DNA from: Comamonadaceae bacterium UBA2334
GTDB lineage: Bacteria > Pseudomonadota > Gammaproteobacteria > Burkholderiales > Burkholderiaceae_C
DNA length: 18,422 nt
Direction: 5' to 3'
Assembly (NCBI GenBank): GCA_002344885.1
Contig: DDUQ01000013.1
Location: 27,899 to 46,320 of the forward strand
The notes under the pieces: model-generated
The model's input: only the letters and a program-made list of their open reading frames with translations
Told to the model about the DNA's origin: nothing
Databases searched by the model: none
Shown here: in pieces, positions 1 through 9,081 of the stretch
Position numbering within the stretch: the stretch's first letter is position 1
How the letters are laid out: each line of letters begins with the position of its first letter
Translations under genes and position numbers: made by a program

Positions 1-1770
1 GCCGATGGTGAACATGATGAAAAAGCTGTACAGACCGGTTTTTTCCACCACTACACCATGCTCAGCCAGGAATTTGGTGACGATGCTGGCCGGGATGCCC
101 GTGTCGGCAAAGCTGCCGTCCAGGTCCAGACCCGGGGTGACGATGGTGGCCTTGATCGGGTCCAGCATGTTGAAGCCGGGTGCCATGTCGCCAAAGCCAT
201 GCCAGGTTTTGCTGGTGGCGGCTTCGCTCAGGCCCTCGGTGCCCTTCAAAATCCAGTCATCTGCCCGGCCCATGCCCTCTTCGGCCAGTTCGTCCGGCCC
301 CCAGACTTTGAACCACCACTCGTCGTCGCCGAATTCGTCGTCGATCTTGCGCATTGCACGGCGGAAATCGAGCGCCTCCAGGATGCTCTCCTCCACCAGC
401 GCACGTCCACCGGGCGGCTCCATCATGGCAGCAGCCACGTCGCAGCTCGCGATGATGGCGTACTGCGGGCTGGTGCTGGTGTGCATCAGGTAGGACTCGT
501 TGAACAGGTGGCGGTCCAGTTTAGTCGTCTGCGAGTCCTGCACCAGCACGTGGCTGGCCTGGCTGATGCCTGCCAGCAGTTTGTGGATGGATTGCGTGGA
601 GTAAACCACTGACTCTTTTGGCCTGTTGCGCTTTTTCCCCATGGCATGGTAGCTACCATAAAAGGAGTGGAACGCGGCATGGGGCAGCCAGGCCTCGTCG
701 AAATGCAGGTTCGCCACGTAGCCATCGAGCATGTTTTTGATGGTCTCGGTGTTGTACAGCACACCGTCGTAGGTGGACTGGGTGAGCGTCAGGATGCGGG
801 GCTTGACCGCCGCAGCATCGACCCCGGCCAGCAATGGGTTGGCACGTATTTTGGCCTGGATGGATTCGATCTCGAACTCGCTCTGAGGGATCGGCCCGAT
901 GATGCCCCAGTGGTTGCGCGTGGGTTTCAGGAACACGGGGATGGCCCCGGTCATGATGATGGCGTGCAGGTTGCTCTTGTGGCAATTGCGGTCCACCAGC
1001 ACCACGTCACCGGGGGCGACGGTGTGGTGCCAGACCATCTTGTTGCTGGTGCTGGTGCCGTTGGTGACAAAAAAGCAGTGGTCGGCGTTGAAAATGCGCG
1101 CAGCATTGCGCTCCGACGCGCCAATGGCACCGTTGTGGTCCAGCAGCTGGCCCAACTCTTCCACGGCGTTGCAGACGTCGGCACGCAGCATGTTTTCGCC
1201 GAAGAACTGGTGGAACATCTGCCCCACCGGGCTTTTCAGGAACGCGACGCCCCCCGAGTGGCCCGGACAGTGCCAGCTGTAGGAACCGTCCTCTGCATAG
1301 TCCAGCAGCGCCTTGAAGAACGGCGGCTGGATGCCTTCGAGGTAACTTTTTGCCTCGCGGATGATGTGGCGCGCCACGAACTCGGGCGTGTCTTCGAACA
1401 TGTGGATGAAGCCGTGCAGCTCGCGCAGGATGTCGTTCGGCAAATGGCGACTGGTTTTGGTTTCACCGTAGATGTAGATGGGTACATCGGCGTTCTTCCA
1501 GCGCACCTCTTCGATGAAGGTTCGCAGATTCAGCACAGCGGGGTCCAGGTCAGGCCCAGGGGTGAATTCCTCATCGTCAATCGACAGGATGAACGCGCTG
1601 GCCCGGGACTGTTGCTGTGCAAACTGGCTCAGGTCTCCATAGGTGGTCACGCCCAACACCTCGAAACCCTCGGCCTCGATGGCCTGCGCCAGCGCCCTGA
1701 TGCCCAGGCCGGAGGTGTTCTCCGAACGATAGTCTTCATCGATGATGACGATGGGGAAGCGAAATTTCAT
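1..1770 (-). CDS. Orn/Lys/Arg decarboxylase, N-terminal 590 residues (runs off the left edge)
   Basis: Reading the minus strand from 1770 gives an uninterrupted frame to base 1, so the stop lies outside the window. It encodes a fold-type I PLP-dependent basic amino acid decarboxylase of the bacterial AdiA/CadA/SpeC family, which removes CO2 from arginine, lysine or ornithine and serves acid resistance or polyamine synthesis. An N-terminal response-regulator-like wing domain (about residues 1-130, starting MKFRFPIVIIDEDYRSE) precedes the PLP core. The core shows HCPGHSGG, FFVTNGTSTSNK, LHFDEAWL and STQSIHKLL, in which Lys397 (codon at 580-582) is the expected Schiff-base lysine. Family members are about 710-760 residues, so roughly 75-80% is present. 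The start is fixed by an in-frame TGA at 1786-1788; the ATG at 1770 is the only start between, though its ribosome site is weak. Substrate preference cannot be read with confidence. It is divergent from trkA. Confidence 0.93.
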   Translation of the reverse strand, partial: MKFRFPIVIIDEDYRSENTSGLGIRALAQAIEAEGFEVLGVTTYGDLSQFAQQQSRASAFILSIDDEEFTPGPDLDPAVLNLRTFIEEVRWKNADVPIYIYGETKTSRHLPNDILRELHGFIHMFEDTPEFVARHIIREAKSYLEGIQPPFFKALLDYAEDGSYSWHCPGHSGGVAFLKSPVGQMFHQFFGENMLRADVCNAVEELGQLLDHNGAIGASERNAARIFNADHCFFVTNGTSTSNKMVWHHTVAPGDVVLVDRNCHKSNLHAIIMTGAIPVFLKPTRNHWGIIGPIPQSEFEIESIQAKIRANPLLAGVDAAAVKPRILTLTQSTYDGVLYNTETIKNMLDGYVANLHFDEAWLPHAAFHSFYGSYHAMGKKRNRPKESVVYSTQSIHKLLAGISQASHVLVQDSQTTKLDRHLFNESYLMHTSTSPQYAIIASCDVAAAMMEPPGGRALVEESILEALDFRRAMRKIDDEFGDDEWWFKVWGPDELAEEGMGRADDWILKGTEGLSEAATSKTWHGFGDMAPGFNMLDPIKATIVTPGLDLDGSFADTGIPASIVTKFLAEHGVVVEKTGLYSFFIMFTIG

Positions 1771-1950
1771 GGCGAAAAAGGCCTGTCACAAGTGGGAGAA
1801 TAGGCCGGGATGGCACCCGGGTGGCAAAAACAAGCGCGAAGTGTACGAAATTGATATGTCAGTCAGCTTGTTTGCCCACCGACGCCCGGGGCATCCCACC
1901 GTAGATGCGGTTTGCACTTGCCCGGACACCGCGCCACGAGGATTTTTTAC

Positions 1951-3339
1951 ATGAACATCATCATTCTGGGGGCCGGTCGCGTCGGCGAAAGCGTGGCCGA
2001 GAGCATGGTCTCCGAGCAGAACAACATCACCGTGGTGGATACCAACGTTGCGCGGTTGCGTGAGTTGGAAGACCGGTTGGACCTACGTGGCGTGGCTGGC
2101 AACGGCATACAGCCTTCCGTGTTGAAGCAGGCCGGTGCTCAGGATGCAGACATGCTGATTGCCTGCGCACCGGCTGATGAGACCAATTTGGTGGTGTGCA
2201 AAGTGGCACACGATGTGTTCAATGTGCCCAACACCATTGCACGCCTGCGGTCGCCCGAATTTGTGGAGGGTGATGCGTTGCTGAGCCCCACGGGCTTCGG
2301 TGTGAACAACGTGATTTGCCCTGAAGAATCGGTGATGCGCTACATCCACAAGCTCATCCAGTACCCTGAAGCATTGCAAGTCATGGACTTTGCCGACGGG
2401 CGGGTGTCTCTGGTGGCGGTGCGTGCCGTTCCCGGCAGTTTGCTGGTGGGGCATACCATTCTGGAAATTCGCGATCTGTTTCCGCGTGCCGAAATGCGCG
2501 TGGTGGCCCTTTACCGGCAGGACACCGAGGTGCCTGACCTGAAATCGGCCCGCATTCTGGCCGGAGACGAAGTGTTCGTGCTGGCTGCAACCGAGCACAT
2601 TGCCGCCGTGCTGGCCGCTATCCACAAAAAGGACAGCCCGGTGCAGCGGCTGATGATTGCTGGCGGCGGCAAAGTGGGTTTGCGACTGGCCCGCAGCCTG
2701 GCTGGCAAATGCCAGGTCAAACTGCTGGAGCAGGACCACAGGCGGTGCGAATACCTGGCCAGTCAGCTGCCTTCCGACATGCTGGTGCTGCAAGGCGACG
2801 GTGCCGACGAAGCTTTGCTGGAAGAAGAGAACGTGGGTGAAATGGACCTGTTCATCGGCCTGACCAGCGATGACGAAGACAACATCATGTCTGCCATGCT
2901 TGCCAAGCGGATGGGCGCACGCAGGGTGATGGCGCTCATCAACCGTCGGGCGTATGCCGACATGATGCAAGGCAGCGCGATCGACATTGCCATTTCGCCT
3001 TCTCAAACCGTCATTGGCGAGTTGCTCGCCCATTTGCGCAAAGGCGACATCGTGGCGGTGCACAGCCTGCGCAGGGGGGCAGCCGAGGCGCTGGAAGCCG
3101 TGGTTCGCGGTGATGAAAAAAGCAGCAAACTGGTGGGGCGAAAGATCGAAGACATCCGGCTGCCCACCGGCACCCGCATTGGCGCGATCGTTCGGGGTGA
3201 AGGCGCCGAGTCGCAGGTGATGATGCCGCACCACGACACCCGCATCCAATCCGGTGACCATCTGGTGGTCTTCATACCCAACAAGCGTCAGGTGCGTGAG
3301 GTTGAGCGGCTCTTCCAGGTCAGCGCCACATTTTTCTGA
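1951..3339 (+). CDS. trkA: TrkA, NAD-binding regulatory subunit of Trk potassium uptake
   Basis: This 462-residue peripheral membrane protein binds NAD(H) or nucleotides and gates the TrkH potassium channel from the cytoplasm. It has two tandem RCK units, each a Rossmann TrkA_N domain plus a TrkA_C domain. The first nucleotide-binding glycine motif is GAGRVG at residues 7-12 and the second is GGGKVG at 238-243. Acidic residues at the ends of the second Rossmann strands (VVDTN; LLEQDHRRCE) fit NAD binding. The length matches E. coli TrkA (458). The frame is open upstream to 1912, but ATG 1951 is preferred: it is preceded by ACGAGGA at 1935-1941 and begins directly with the first beta strand (MNIIILGAGR). 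The TGA stop overlaps the trkH ATG by one base (TGATG), so the two genes are translationally coupled. Confidence 0.96.
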   Translation: MNIIILGAGRVGESVAESMVSEQNNITVVDTNVARLRELEDRLDLRGVAGNGIQPSVLKQAGAQDADMLIACAPADETNLVVCKVAHDVFNVPNTIARLRSPEFVEGDALLSPTGFGVNNVICPEESVMRYIHKLIQYPEALQVMDFADGRVSLVAVRAVPGSLLVGHTILEIRDLFPRAEMRVVALYRQDTEVPDLKSARILAGDEVFVLAATEHIAAVLAAIHKKDSPVQRLMIAGGGKVGLRLARSLAGKCQVKLLEQDHRRCEYLASQLPSDMLVLQGDGADEALLEEENVGEMDLFIGLTSDDEDNIMSAMLAKRMGARRVMALINRRAYADMMQGSAIDIAISPSQTVIGELLAHLRKGDIVAVHSLRRGAAEALEAVVRGDEKSSKLVGRKIEDIRLPTGTRIGAIVRGEGAESQVMMPHHDTRIQSGDHLVVFIPNKRQVREVERLFQVSATFF

Positions 3340-4808
3340 TGCACACCATGAACATGTTCCTCACAGTCGGCTTCACGCTGGGGCGCGTGCTGGTGGCCTT
3401 TTCTTCGGCCTATTTTGTGCCGATGGCCTGGGCCTGGTTTGAAGATGCCGATGCCTTGCTGTACATGTGGAGCGCCTGTTTCGCTTTTACATTGCTGAGC
3501 GGCGGGGCGTTGTGGTGGGGTACCCGCCGCTACCGGCGCGAGTTGACTGCCCGCGATGGTTTTTTGCTGGTCAACCTCGTCTGGCTGACGCTGCCAGCCT
3601 ATGCTGCGGTGCCGCTCTGGGTGACGGTGCCCGACATCAACTGGATCAAGGCTTACTTTGAAGCCATGAGTGCCCTGACCGCCACAGGTGCCACCGCCCT
3701 GTCGGGGCTGGACACCCTGCCCATCTCGATCAATGTGTGGCGGTGTTTTTTGCAGCTGATAGGCGGTTTGGGCATCATGCTGCTGGTGGTCGCCGTGTTG
3801 CCTCTGTTGGGTTTGGGTGGCATGCAGCTGTACAAGGCAGAAACGCCGGGGCCCATGAAAGACGACAAATTCACGCCACGCATCGCTGAAACCGCGCGTG
3901 GGCTGTGGGCCGTGTATTTTCTGTTCTCGGGGGCCTGCATGCTGGCCTATCGTTGGGGGGGCATGACCTGGGCCGATGCCTTCATGCACATGTGCACCAC
4001 CATGGGTTTGGGTGGGTTTTCATCACACGATGCCAGTTTCGGCCATTGGAACTCATCCGTTCTGGAGAGCATTGCCGTGGTGTTCATGGCCCTGGCAGGT
4101 ATCAGCTTTTTGCGCTACTTTATGGTGATCCGCAGCCGAAACCTGAGCCCCCTGGTCCGTGACCGCGAAATCCGCATGTATGTAGGCGTGCTGGCCGCTT
4201 CCACTTTGCTGCTGACCTTGTTTCTGGCGGCCGAGGGGGTCTACCCGAGTGTGTCCGAGGCATTCAGGGCCAGCATTTTCCACGTGGTATCCGTGGCCAC
4301 GACAACGGGCTACGCTTCGACCGACTATGCGCAGTGGCCCGTGTTTGCGCCGGTGCTGCTGATGTTTCTGGGGTGTTTTGCCTCTTGTGCAGGCTCCACA
4401 GGGGGTGGCATCAAAATGGTGCGAATGGTGTTGCTGGTCAAACAGGCCCGACGTGAACTGGTGCGCATCATTCACCCCCGTGTGGTCAACCCGGTCACAT
4501 TGGGCAGACAGGTGTTGCCCAGCCAGGTCATGAACGCGGTGATGGGTTTCATGCTGATCTACGGCGCAGCCACCATGGGGCTGACCATGCTCATGCTGTT
4601 TTCGGGTCTGGACATTGTCACGGCCTTCAGCGCCGTGGTGGCGACTGTCAACAACATCGGGCCCGGGCTGGGGCTGGTAGGTCCGGCGAGCAATTTTGGC
4701 GTGCTGTCTGATTTTCAGCTGTGGATCTGTACCTACGCCATGCTGCTGGGCCGATTGGAGCTGCTGAGCGTGCTGGTGTTGTTCACAGGTGCTTTCTGGC
4801 GCCGGTGA
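3339..4808 (+). CDS. trkH: TrkH-family potassium uptake channel subunit
   Basis: This is the membrane pore subunit of the Trk system, 489 residues, a usual length for TrkH. The four-fold pseudo-repeated membrane-pore-membrane design of the SKT superfamily is visible. Filter-loop segments occur near residues 114-120 (TATGATA), 220-226 (TTMGLGG), 321-327 (TTTGYAS) and 438-445 (NNIGPGLG), each carrying the conserved filter glycine. The intramembrane-loop motif GSTGGGIK (about 352-359) is the gating-loop signature of TrkH/KtrB proteins. The C-terminus ends in the family GRLELLSVLVLF segment. It starts at ATG 3339 inside the trkA stop; a second Met at 3348 is an alternative start three codons in. 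It would act with TrkA to take up K+ for turgor and pH control. No separate promoter or convincing terminator is visible. Confidence 0.96.
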   Translation: MHTMNMFLTVGFTLGRVLVAFSSAYFVPMAWAWFEDADALLYMWSACFAFTLLSGGALWWGTRRYRRELTARDGFLLVNLVWLTLPAYAAVPLWVTVPDINWIKAYFEAMSALTATGATALSGLDTLPISINVWRCFLQLIGGLGIMLLVVAVLPLLGLGGMQLYKAETPGPMKDDKFTPRIAETARGLWAVYFLFSGACMLAYRWGGMTWADAFMHMCTTMGLGGFSSHDASFGHWNSSVLESIAVVFMALAGISFLRYFMVIRSRNLSPLVRDREIRMYVGVLAASTLLLTLFLAAEGVYPSVSEAFRASIFHVVSVATTTGYASTDYAQWPVFAPVLLMFLGCFASCAGSTGGGIKMVRMVLLVKQARRELVRIIHPRVVNPVTLGRQVLPSQVMNAVMGFMLIYGAATMGLTMLMLFSGLDIVTAFSAVVATVNNIGPGLGLVGPASNFGVLSDFQLWICTYAMLLGRLELLSVLVLFTGAFWRR

Positions 4809-4926
4809 GCGGTGCCAGGCGAACAAAAAAAGCCTTGCCAAACCGCCGGTCTAAGTAGTAGCGCGGATGCCTTTCAGGCGTGCCGCCCCTAACATGAGGC
4901 TTCTCGTTCAATCAACAGGAGACTTT

Positions 4927-5922
4927 ATGACGTTCCGTTTGTCGTTGGTAGCAGTTGCCGTGGTGGCAGCCACCTTGGGCCAGGCCGTGGCCCAGGATTT
5001 TCCAGGCTCAAAACCCATCACATTTGTGGTGCCATTTGCTGCTGGTGGCCCTACTGACCGCGTGGCCCGAGACCTGGCAGAGGCCATGCGCAAGGCCATG
5101 CCCGGGAGCAACTTCACTGTAGAGAACGCTGCTGGAGCGGGCGGCACCATCGGTGCCAACAAAGTGGCCAAGGCCAAACCGGATGGACATACCCTGCTGC
5201 TGTGGCACATCGGCATGGCGTCCACGCCTGCTCTGTATCGCAAGCTGCCGTTCAAGCCGCTGGAAGATTTTGAATACCTGGGCCTGGTCAACGAAGTGCC
5301 CATGACCCTGCTGGGCAAACCGCAGTTGCCAGCCAACACCTACCGCGACTTTGAAAACCATATTCGTGCCAACGCGGGCAAGCTGAACATCGCCCACGCG
5401 GGGTTGGGTTCTGCGTCGCACATATGCGGCCTGATGTGGCAGCACGCGGTCAAGCTGAACGAGTCCATGACGACCATCCCTTTCGGCGGCACGGCACCTG
5501 CCATGACGGCGCTGATTGGTGGCCAGGTCGATGTGATGTGCGACCAGACCACCAACACCACCAGCCAGATCGAAGCCGGGCGGGTCAAGGCTTTTGCCGT
5601 GACCACGGCCAAACCACTGTCTGGTCACAAGTTGCTCAAGGATTACCCCACCCTGCAGGAAATGGGTTTGAAAGGGTTTGACCTGAGCATCTGGCATGGT
5701 GCCTATGCACCCAAGGGCACACCGGAAGACGTCCTGAAGAAACTCAACGCCGCGCTGAAAGTTGCCCTGAAAGACCCCGATTTCGTCAAGAAGCAAGAAG
5801 GCTTGGGCGCCGTGGTTGTGACCGACAAGCGCCAGGAGCGCGCGGAGCACAAGACTTTTGTTGCCAATGAAATCAACAAGCTGAAGCCGGTCATTGACGC
5901 AGCCAAGCAGTTTGCCGACTGA
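4927..5922 (+). CDS. Bug/TctC-family periplasmic solute-binding protein
   Basis: This 331-residue exported binding protein belongs to the tripartite tricarboxylate transporter receptor family (Bug), which is greatly expanded in Burkholderiales and binds carboxylates or similar small ligands in the periplasm. The signal peptide is clear: positively charged start, hydrophobic run LSLVAVAVVAATLG, and a likely cut after residue 23 (AVAQ, then DFPG). The mature protein starts with the family hallmark ITFVVPFAAGGPTD (about 31-44). Later come AGLGSASH and LIGGQVDVMCD, also typical. The frame is open from 4867, but ATG 4927 is chosen because AGGAGA lies at 4917-4922 and the signal peptide begins there. 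No tctA or tctB membrane genes are nearby, as is common for orphan Bug proteins. The ligand cannot be predicted. A terminator follows. Confidence 0.94.
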   Translation: MTFRLSLVAVAVVAATLGQAVAQDFPGSKPITFVVPFAAGGPTDRVARDLAEAMRKAMPGSNFTVENAAGAGGTIGANKVAKAKPDGHTLLLWHIGMASTPALYRKLPFKPLEDFEYLGLVNEVPMTLLGKPQLPANTYRDFENHIRANAGKLNIAHAGLGSASHICGLMWQHAVKLNESMTTIPFGGTAPAMTALIGGQVDVMCDQTTNTTSQIEAGRVKAFAVTTAKPLSGHKLLKDYPTLQEMGLKGFDLSIWHGAYAPKGTPEDVLKKLNAALKVALKDPDFVKKQEGLGAVVVTDKRQERAEHKTFVANEINKLKPVIDAAKQFAD

Positions 5923-5938
5923 TTGTTTCCGGTCGATG

Positions 5939-5960
5939 TGACCGCCAGGGTTTGCGGTCA
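5939..5960 (+). other. Perfect 7-bp stem hairpin downstream of the Bug gene
   Basis: TGACCGC (5939-5945) and GCGGTCA (5954-5960) are perfect complements around an 8-base loop. It lies 17 bases after the Bug stop and just before the terminator at 5965. It has no T tract of its own, so it may protect the mRNA 3' end or assist termination. Confidence 0.5.
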
Positions 5961-5964
5961 AACC

Positions 5965-5991
5965 AAAAGGGCAGCGTCAAGCTGCCTTTTT
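5965..5991 (+). terminator. Rho-independent terminator, probably bidirectional
   Basis: An 11-bp stem (AAAAGGGCAGC at 5965-5975 with GCTGCCTTTTT at 5981-5991, one G-T wobble) encloses a 5-base loop and has a T run on the plus strand. The matching A run on the other side gives Ts on the minus strand. It can therefore end both the Bug gene and the convergent SPFH operon that stops at 6090. Confidence 0.8.
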
Positions 5992-6089
5992 CGTTTGTGG
6001 CCAACCGTTGTGCTGGCTGTTGTGCTGACCCTTGGGTGGTGTGGTCAGGACAGGTTGCAAAAGCCGTGGTTGAAATGGACGTCAACGCA

Positions 6090-6944
6090 TCAGGCCTGGC
6101 GGCCCAGCAAGCCCTTGACGGCCTCTTGCAAATCTGCGGGCAGCACCACCAGTTTGCTGTTGTCTTTGTCGCCCATGCGCTCCAGCGCCATGATGTACTT
6201 CTCGGCCAGCATGTAGGTCATGGGGCCAGTCTTGTCCCCGATGGCGGCACCGATGCGGCGGATGGCCTCGGCAGAGGCCTCTGCCAACATGACCTGGGCA
6301 TTGGCATCGCGCTTGGCCGATTCCAGGCGGGCTTCGGCTTCCAGAATGGCCGATTGCTTGGCCCCCTCAGAACGGGTGACCACTGCCTTGCGCTCCCGTT
6401 CGGCTGCCGCTTGCATTTCCATGGCCTTTTGCATCGATTCAGAGGGTTTGATGTCTTGAATTTCGACTGATTTGACCGTCAGCCCCCAGTCCACCGCCTC
6501 ATCCGCAATGCTCTCGCGCAGGCGGGCCTTGATCTTGTCGCGCGAAGAGAGCGCCTCGTCCAGTTCCATTTCGCCCACGATGGAGCGCAAGGTGGTCATG
6601 ATGAGGTTGCGGATGGCTTCTGAAAAATCTGTCACGCCATAAACGGCCTTGACCGGATCGGTGACCTTGATGAACGCAATGGCGTTGGTGAGGATCACCG
6701 CGTTGTCGCGAGTGATGACCTCCTGCTCCTGCACGTCGAGGATGATGTCTTTGGTTACAAGCTCGTAGGCCACCTTGTCGAGGTAGGGGATCACGATGTT
6801 CAGGCCGGGCTTCAGGGTCTTCAGGTATTTGCCCAGCCGTTCGACGATCCACTCCTGCCCCTGGGGCACGATGCGCACACCTTTGGCGACCGTGATGGCG
6901 ACAAATATGAACAACGCAATGGCAACGATCAGTCCTGTTTCCAT
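6090..6944 (-). CDS. qmcA: SPFH/band-7 membrane protein, paraslipin (QmcA-like)
   Basis: This 284-residue protein is of the stomatin/prohibitin/flotillin type. One N-terminal membrane helix (about residues 4-20) is followed by a cytoplasmic or periplasmic SPFH domain starting GVRIVPQGQEWIVERLGKY, then LKPGLNIVIPYLD, ITRDNAVILTNAIAFIKV and GEMELDEALSSRDKI. A charged, Ala/Glu-rich coiled coil follows (about 195-250). The C-terminal KLVVLPADLQEAVKGLLG resembles paraslipins. Such proteins form large oligomeric membrane scaffolds, often with an NfeD partner, linked to membrane microdomains and protease control. The start ATG (6942-6944) has AGGAGCG upstream and overlaps the nfeD end by 16 bases, so the pair is coupled. 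The symbol is assigned by resemblance to E. coli QmcA; the exact subfamily is less certain than the SPFH call. Confidence 0.93.
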   Translation of the reverse strand: METGLIVAIALFIFVAITVAKGVRIVPQGQEWIVERLGKYLKTLKPGLNIVIPYLDKVAYELVTKDIILDVQEQEVITRDNAVILTNAIAFIKVTDPVKAVYGVTDFSEAIRNLIMTTLRSIVGEMELDEALSSRDKIKARLRESIADEAVDWGLTVKSVEIQDIKPSESMQKAMEMQAAAERERKAVVTRSEGAKQSAILEAEARLESAKRDANAQVMLAEASAEAIRRIGAAIGDKTGPMTYMLAEKYIMALERMGDKDNSKLVVLPADLQEAVKGLLGRQA

Positions 6945-7396
6945 GTTCGCTCCTGATGTCTGATGACTTTGACATAACTGCCTTCGACCGACGCAACCCG
7001 CACACGCTCACCTGCGGCAATGGGTTCGTCCGAGATGCAGACCCACTCTTCTGCACCCAACATTGGGCGTTGAAAGCGCACCCGGCCTTTGGTGAAGGGT
7101 TCCACCGCCCCCACGAGCAGGCCCGTCTCGCCGATGAAGTCGCCATCTGCGGTGCCTACGCGGGTGCTGATGTCTGACGGCTTGAATACCTTGAGCCAGG
7201 CCGCCACCATCGCCACCGAGGTCACCATCCACAACACGACTTGAACCGTCGGTGACACGGCGGGCAACAGCCACACCACCATGCCCACCAGAATGGCCGC
7301 AAGCCCGAACCAGACGATGTAGAAAGTGGCCGTCACCAGTTCGGCCAGCACCAGCGCGAGCCCACCCACAACCCAATACCACCAGGCAATTTCCAT
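6929..7396 (-). CDS. NfeD-family membrane protein, SPFH partner
   Basis: This 155-residue short-form NfeD has hydrophobic segments over about residues 3-68 (WWYWVVGGLALVLAE; TFYIVWFGLAAILVGMVVWLL; VVLWMVTSVAMVAAWL) followed by a soluble OB-fold-like domain (about 80-150, including FIGETGLLVGAVEPFTKGRVRF and ERVRVASVEGSYVKV). NfeD proteins are nearly always encoded next to an SPFH gene and bind its product; the long forms carry a protease domain, absent here. The start ATG 7396 follows TAAGGAGC at 6-base spacing. It is the first gene of the two-gene operon. The stop overlaps the start of the SPFH gene. Confidence 0.92.
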   Translation of the reverse strand: MEIAWWYWVVGGLALVLAELVTATFYIVWFGLAAILVGMVVWLLPAVSPTVQVVLWMVTSVAMVAAWLKVFKPSDISTRVGTADGDFIGETGLLVGAVEPFTKGRVRFQRPMLGAEEWVCISDEPIAAGERVRVASVEGSYVKVIRHQERTWKQD

Positions 7397-7518
7397 TGGC
7401 TGCTCCTTACGTGCGAACTGCAGCGTTCAGACGCCACTGAATTCCGCACCGCTGATTCAACCACAACCCGATGAACCGCTCGATCGCCCCGAAACAGGCG
7501 ACATGCGTGAGCCAGCCA

Positions 7519-9081
7519 TCAACTGCCAGCGGTATGTCCGCCCAATTGGAACACGGCAACGGATTGCTTCAGGCGAGAGGCCTGTTCACGCAGGCTTTCA
7601 GCTGCCGCAGCGCTTTGCTCCACCAGGGCCGCGTTTTGTTGCGTCATCTGATCCAGGTCGGCAATCGACTGGTTGACCCCCGCGATTCCGCTGCTTTGCT
7701 CGTTGGCTGCAGCAGTGATTTCTCCGATCACGTCGGCCACACTGCGGACGGATTGCACGATTTCATCCATGGTGCTGCCGGCGTGGGTGACCAACTGGGT
7801 GCCCGATTGCACTTTGGAAACCGAAGTTTCGATCAGCCCTTTGATTTCCTTGGCCGCTTCGGCCGAACGTCCCGCCAGAGACCGTACCTCCGAAGCCACC
7901 ACCGCAAAACCGCGCCCTTGCTCGCCGGCGCGTGCTGCTTCGACCGCAGCATTCAACGCCAGTATGTTGGTCTGGAAGGCAATGCCGTCGATGACAGAAA
8001 TGATGTCTGCTATCTTTTTGCTGCTGGCATCGATCTCTTGCATGGTGTGAATGACTTGTGTCACCACCTCACCGCCACGCTGTGCCACGCTCGACGCGCT
8101 GGATGCCAGCTGGCTGGCCTGCCGGGCATTGTCGGCACTGTGCTGAACCGTTGTGGTGAGACTGTCCATGCTCGATGCCGTGGTTTGCAAGTTGGACGAA
8201 GTCTGTTCGGTCCGCTGTGCCAGGTCATTGTTGCCATGCGCAATTTCTGCACTGGCCGTGGCAATGCTGTCAGTGCTGCCGCGTACCTCACTCACCATGC
8301 GAACCAGTGACTGGTTCATGTGCTTCAACGACTCCAGCAAGCGACCGAATTCATCCTGCCTGTCATTGCGGATATTGGCGCTCAGGTCACCGTTGGCAAT
8401 GCGTTCGGCCAGTTCATTGGCCTGATCGAGCGGTTGACGGATGGAGCGTACCAGCCAAAGCGTGCCCGTGAAAACCAGCGTGACCACAGTGCCCAAACCT
8501 ATGAGAATGCCTAGCGTGTTGTTCCAGCGTCGGGCTTCCACATCTGCGCCAATTTCTGCTACGTGCTGCTTTTGCAACTCGACCAGACCCTTCTGGGCGT
8601 CGATGTACTGCGCCATGGCTGGCAGGTAGTCGGTATTGAGCATCTTCAATGCCAGCTCGCTGTTGCCACTTTTCTTGGCTTCCCGCGATTTGTTGCGAAG
8701 GTCGATCACCTTTTCGCGCAGGTCAGCTATTTTTTTCATTTGCGCCTGGTCAACCGGTCGCAGGGGCATGGCCTCGATTTTTTTCTGCAGTTCGGTGATC
8801 TGTGCGCTGGTTGCTGTGACGGCGTCTTTGAAGAAGCCTTCCAATTTGGGGTCGTCAGCTTGCAGGATGGCAATGTTGCGCGCCGCGTTCGTCTGCGTCA
8901 GCCCGGTCCACTCGGTAGAAATTTGGACCAACTCAACCGCATTCATTTGTTTGGCCCGCCCTTCACCCAGAATGGCAGCACTGCGTACCAGGCCGACGAT
9001 GGCGACCGTCAGCAGCAACACGATGATCCCCGTAATGAACAGCCACAATTTGGTGGATACGTGCATGGAGCTCAAATTCAT
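7519..9081 (-). CDS. Methyl-accepting chemotaxis protein with four-helix-bundle sensor domain
   Basis: This 520-residue transmembrane chemoreceptor has TM1 about 11-32, a periplasmic helical ligand domain of the 4HB_MCP type (about 33-189), TM2 about 190-211, HAMP about 212-264, and a long cytoplasmic coiled-coil signalling domain with its tip around 363-405. The tip has the nearly invariant IDGIAFQTNILALNAAVEAA and GRGFAVVASEVRSLAGR. It would relay ligand binding to CheA/CheW. No C-terminal pentapeptide for CheR/CheB docking is seen; the protein ends FQLGGHTAGS. The frame extends to 9126, but ATG 9081 is preferred: CAGGAGAACGAC precedes it, and TM1 then starts at the usual distance. No che genes are in the window, so it is an orphan receptor. 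The ligand is unknown. Confidence 0.95.
   Translation of the reverse strand: MNLSSMHVSTKLWLFITGIIVLLLTVAIVGLVRSAAILGEGRAKQMNAVELVQISTEWTGLTQTNAARNIAILQADDPKLEGFFKDAVTATSAQITELQKKIEAMPLRPVDQAQMKKIADLREKVIDLRNKSREAKKSGNSELALKMLNTDYLPAMAQYIDAQKGLVELQKQHVAEIGADVEARRWNNTLGILIGLGTVVTLVFTGTLWLVRSIRQPLDQANELAERIANGDLSANIRNDRQDEFGRLLESLKHMNQSLVRMVSEVRGSTDSIATASAEIAHGNNDLAQRTEQTSSNLQTTASSMDSLTTTVQHSADNARQASQLASSASSVAQRGGEVVTQVIHTMQEIDASSKKIADIISVIDGIAFQTNILALNAAVEAARAGEQGRGFAVVASEVRSLAGRSAEAAKEIKGLIETSVSKVQSGTQLVTHAGSTMDEIVQSVRSVADVIGEITAAANEQSSGIAGVNQSIADLDQMTQQNAALVEQSAAAAESLREQASRLKQSVAVFQLGGHTAGS

Noticed and set aside
58..1803. Long plus-strand frames across 58-612 and 646-1803
   Set aside because: They are antisense shadows of the decarboxylase, whose minus-strand frame is open over all 590 codons with PLP-enzyme motifs; the plus-strand translations match no family I know.
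2083..3261. 392-codon minus-strand frame opposite trkA
   Set aside because: His/Gln-rich translation typical of an antisense frame in GC-rich DNA; trkA on the other strand has full RCK motifs.
4803..4856. Possible terminator after trkH (GCGGT...ACCGC arms)
   Set aside because: Only 4-5 bp blocks separated by internal loops pair, and no T tract follows.
5008..5961. 317-codon minus-strand frame opposite the Bug gene
   Set aside because: It is antisense to a clear signal-peptide-bearing binding protein and shows no domain motif; it also crosses the terminator at 5965 only at its start.
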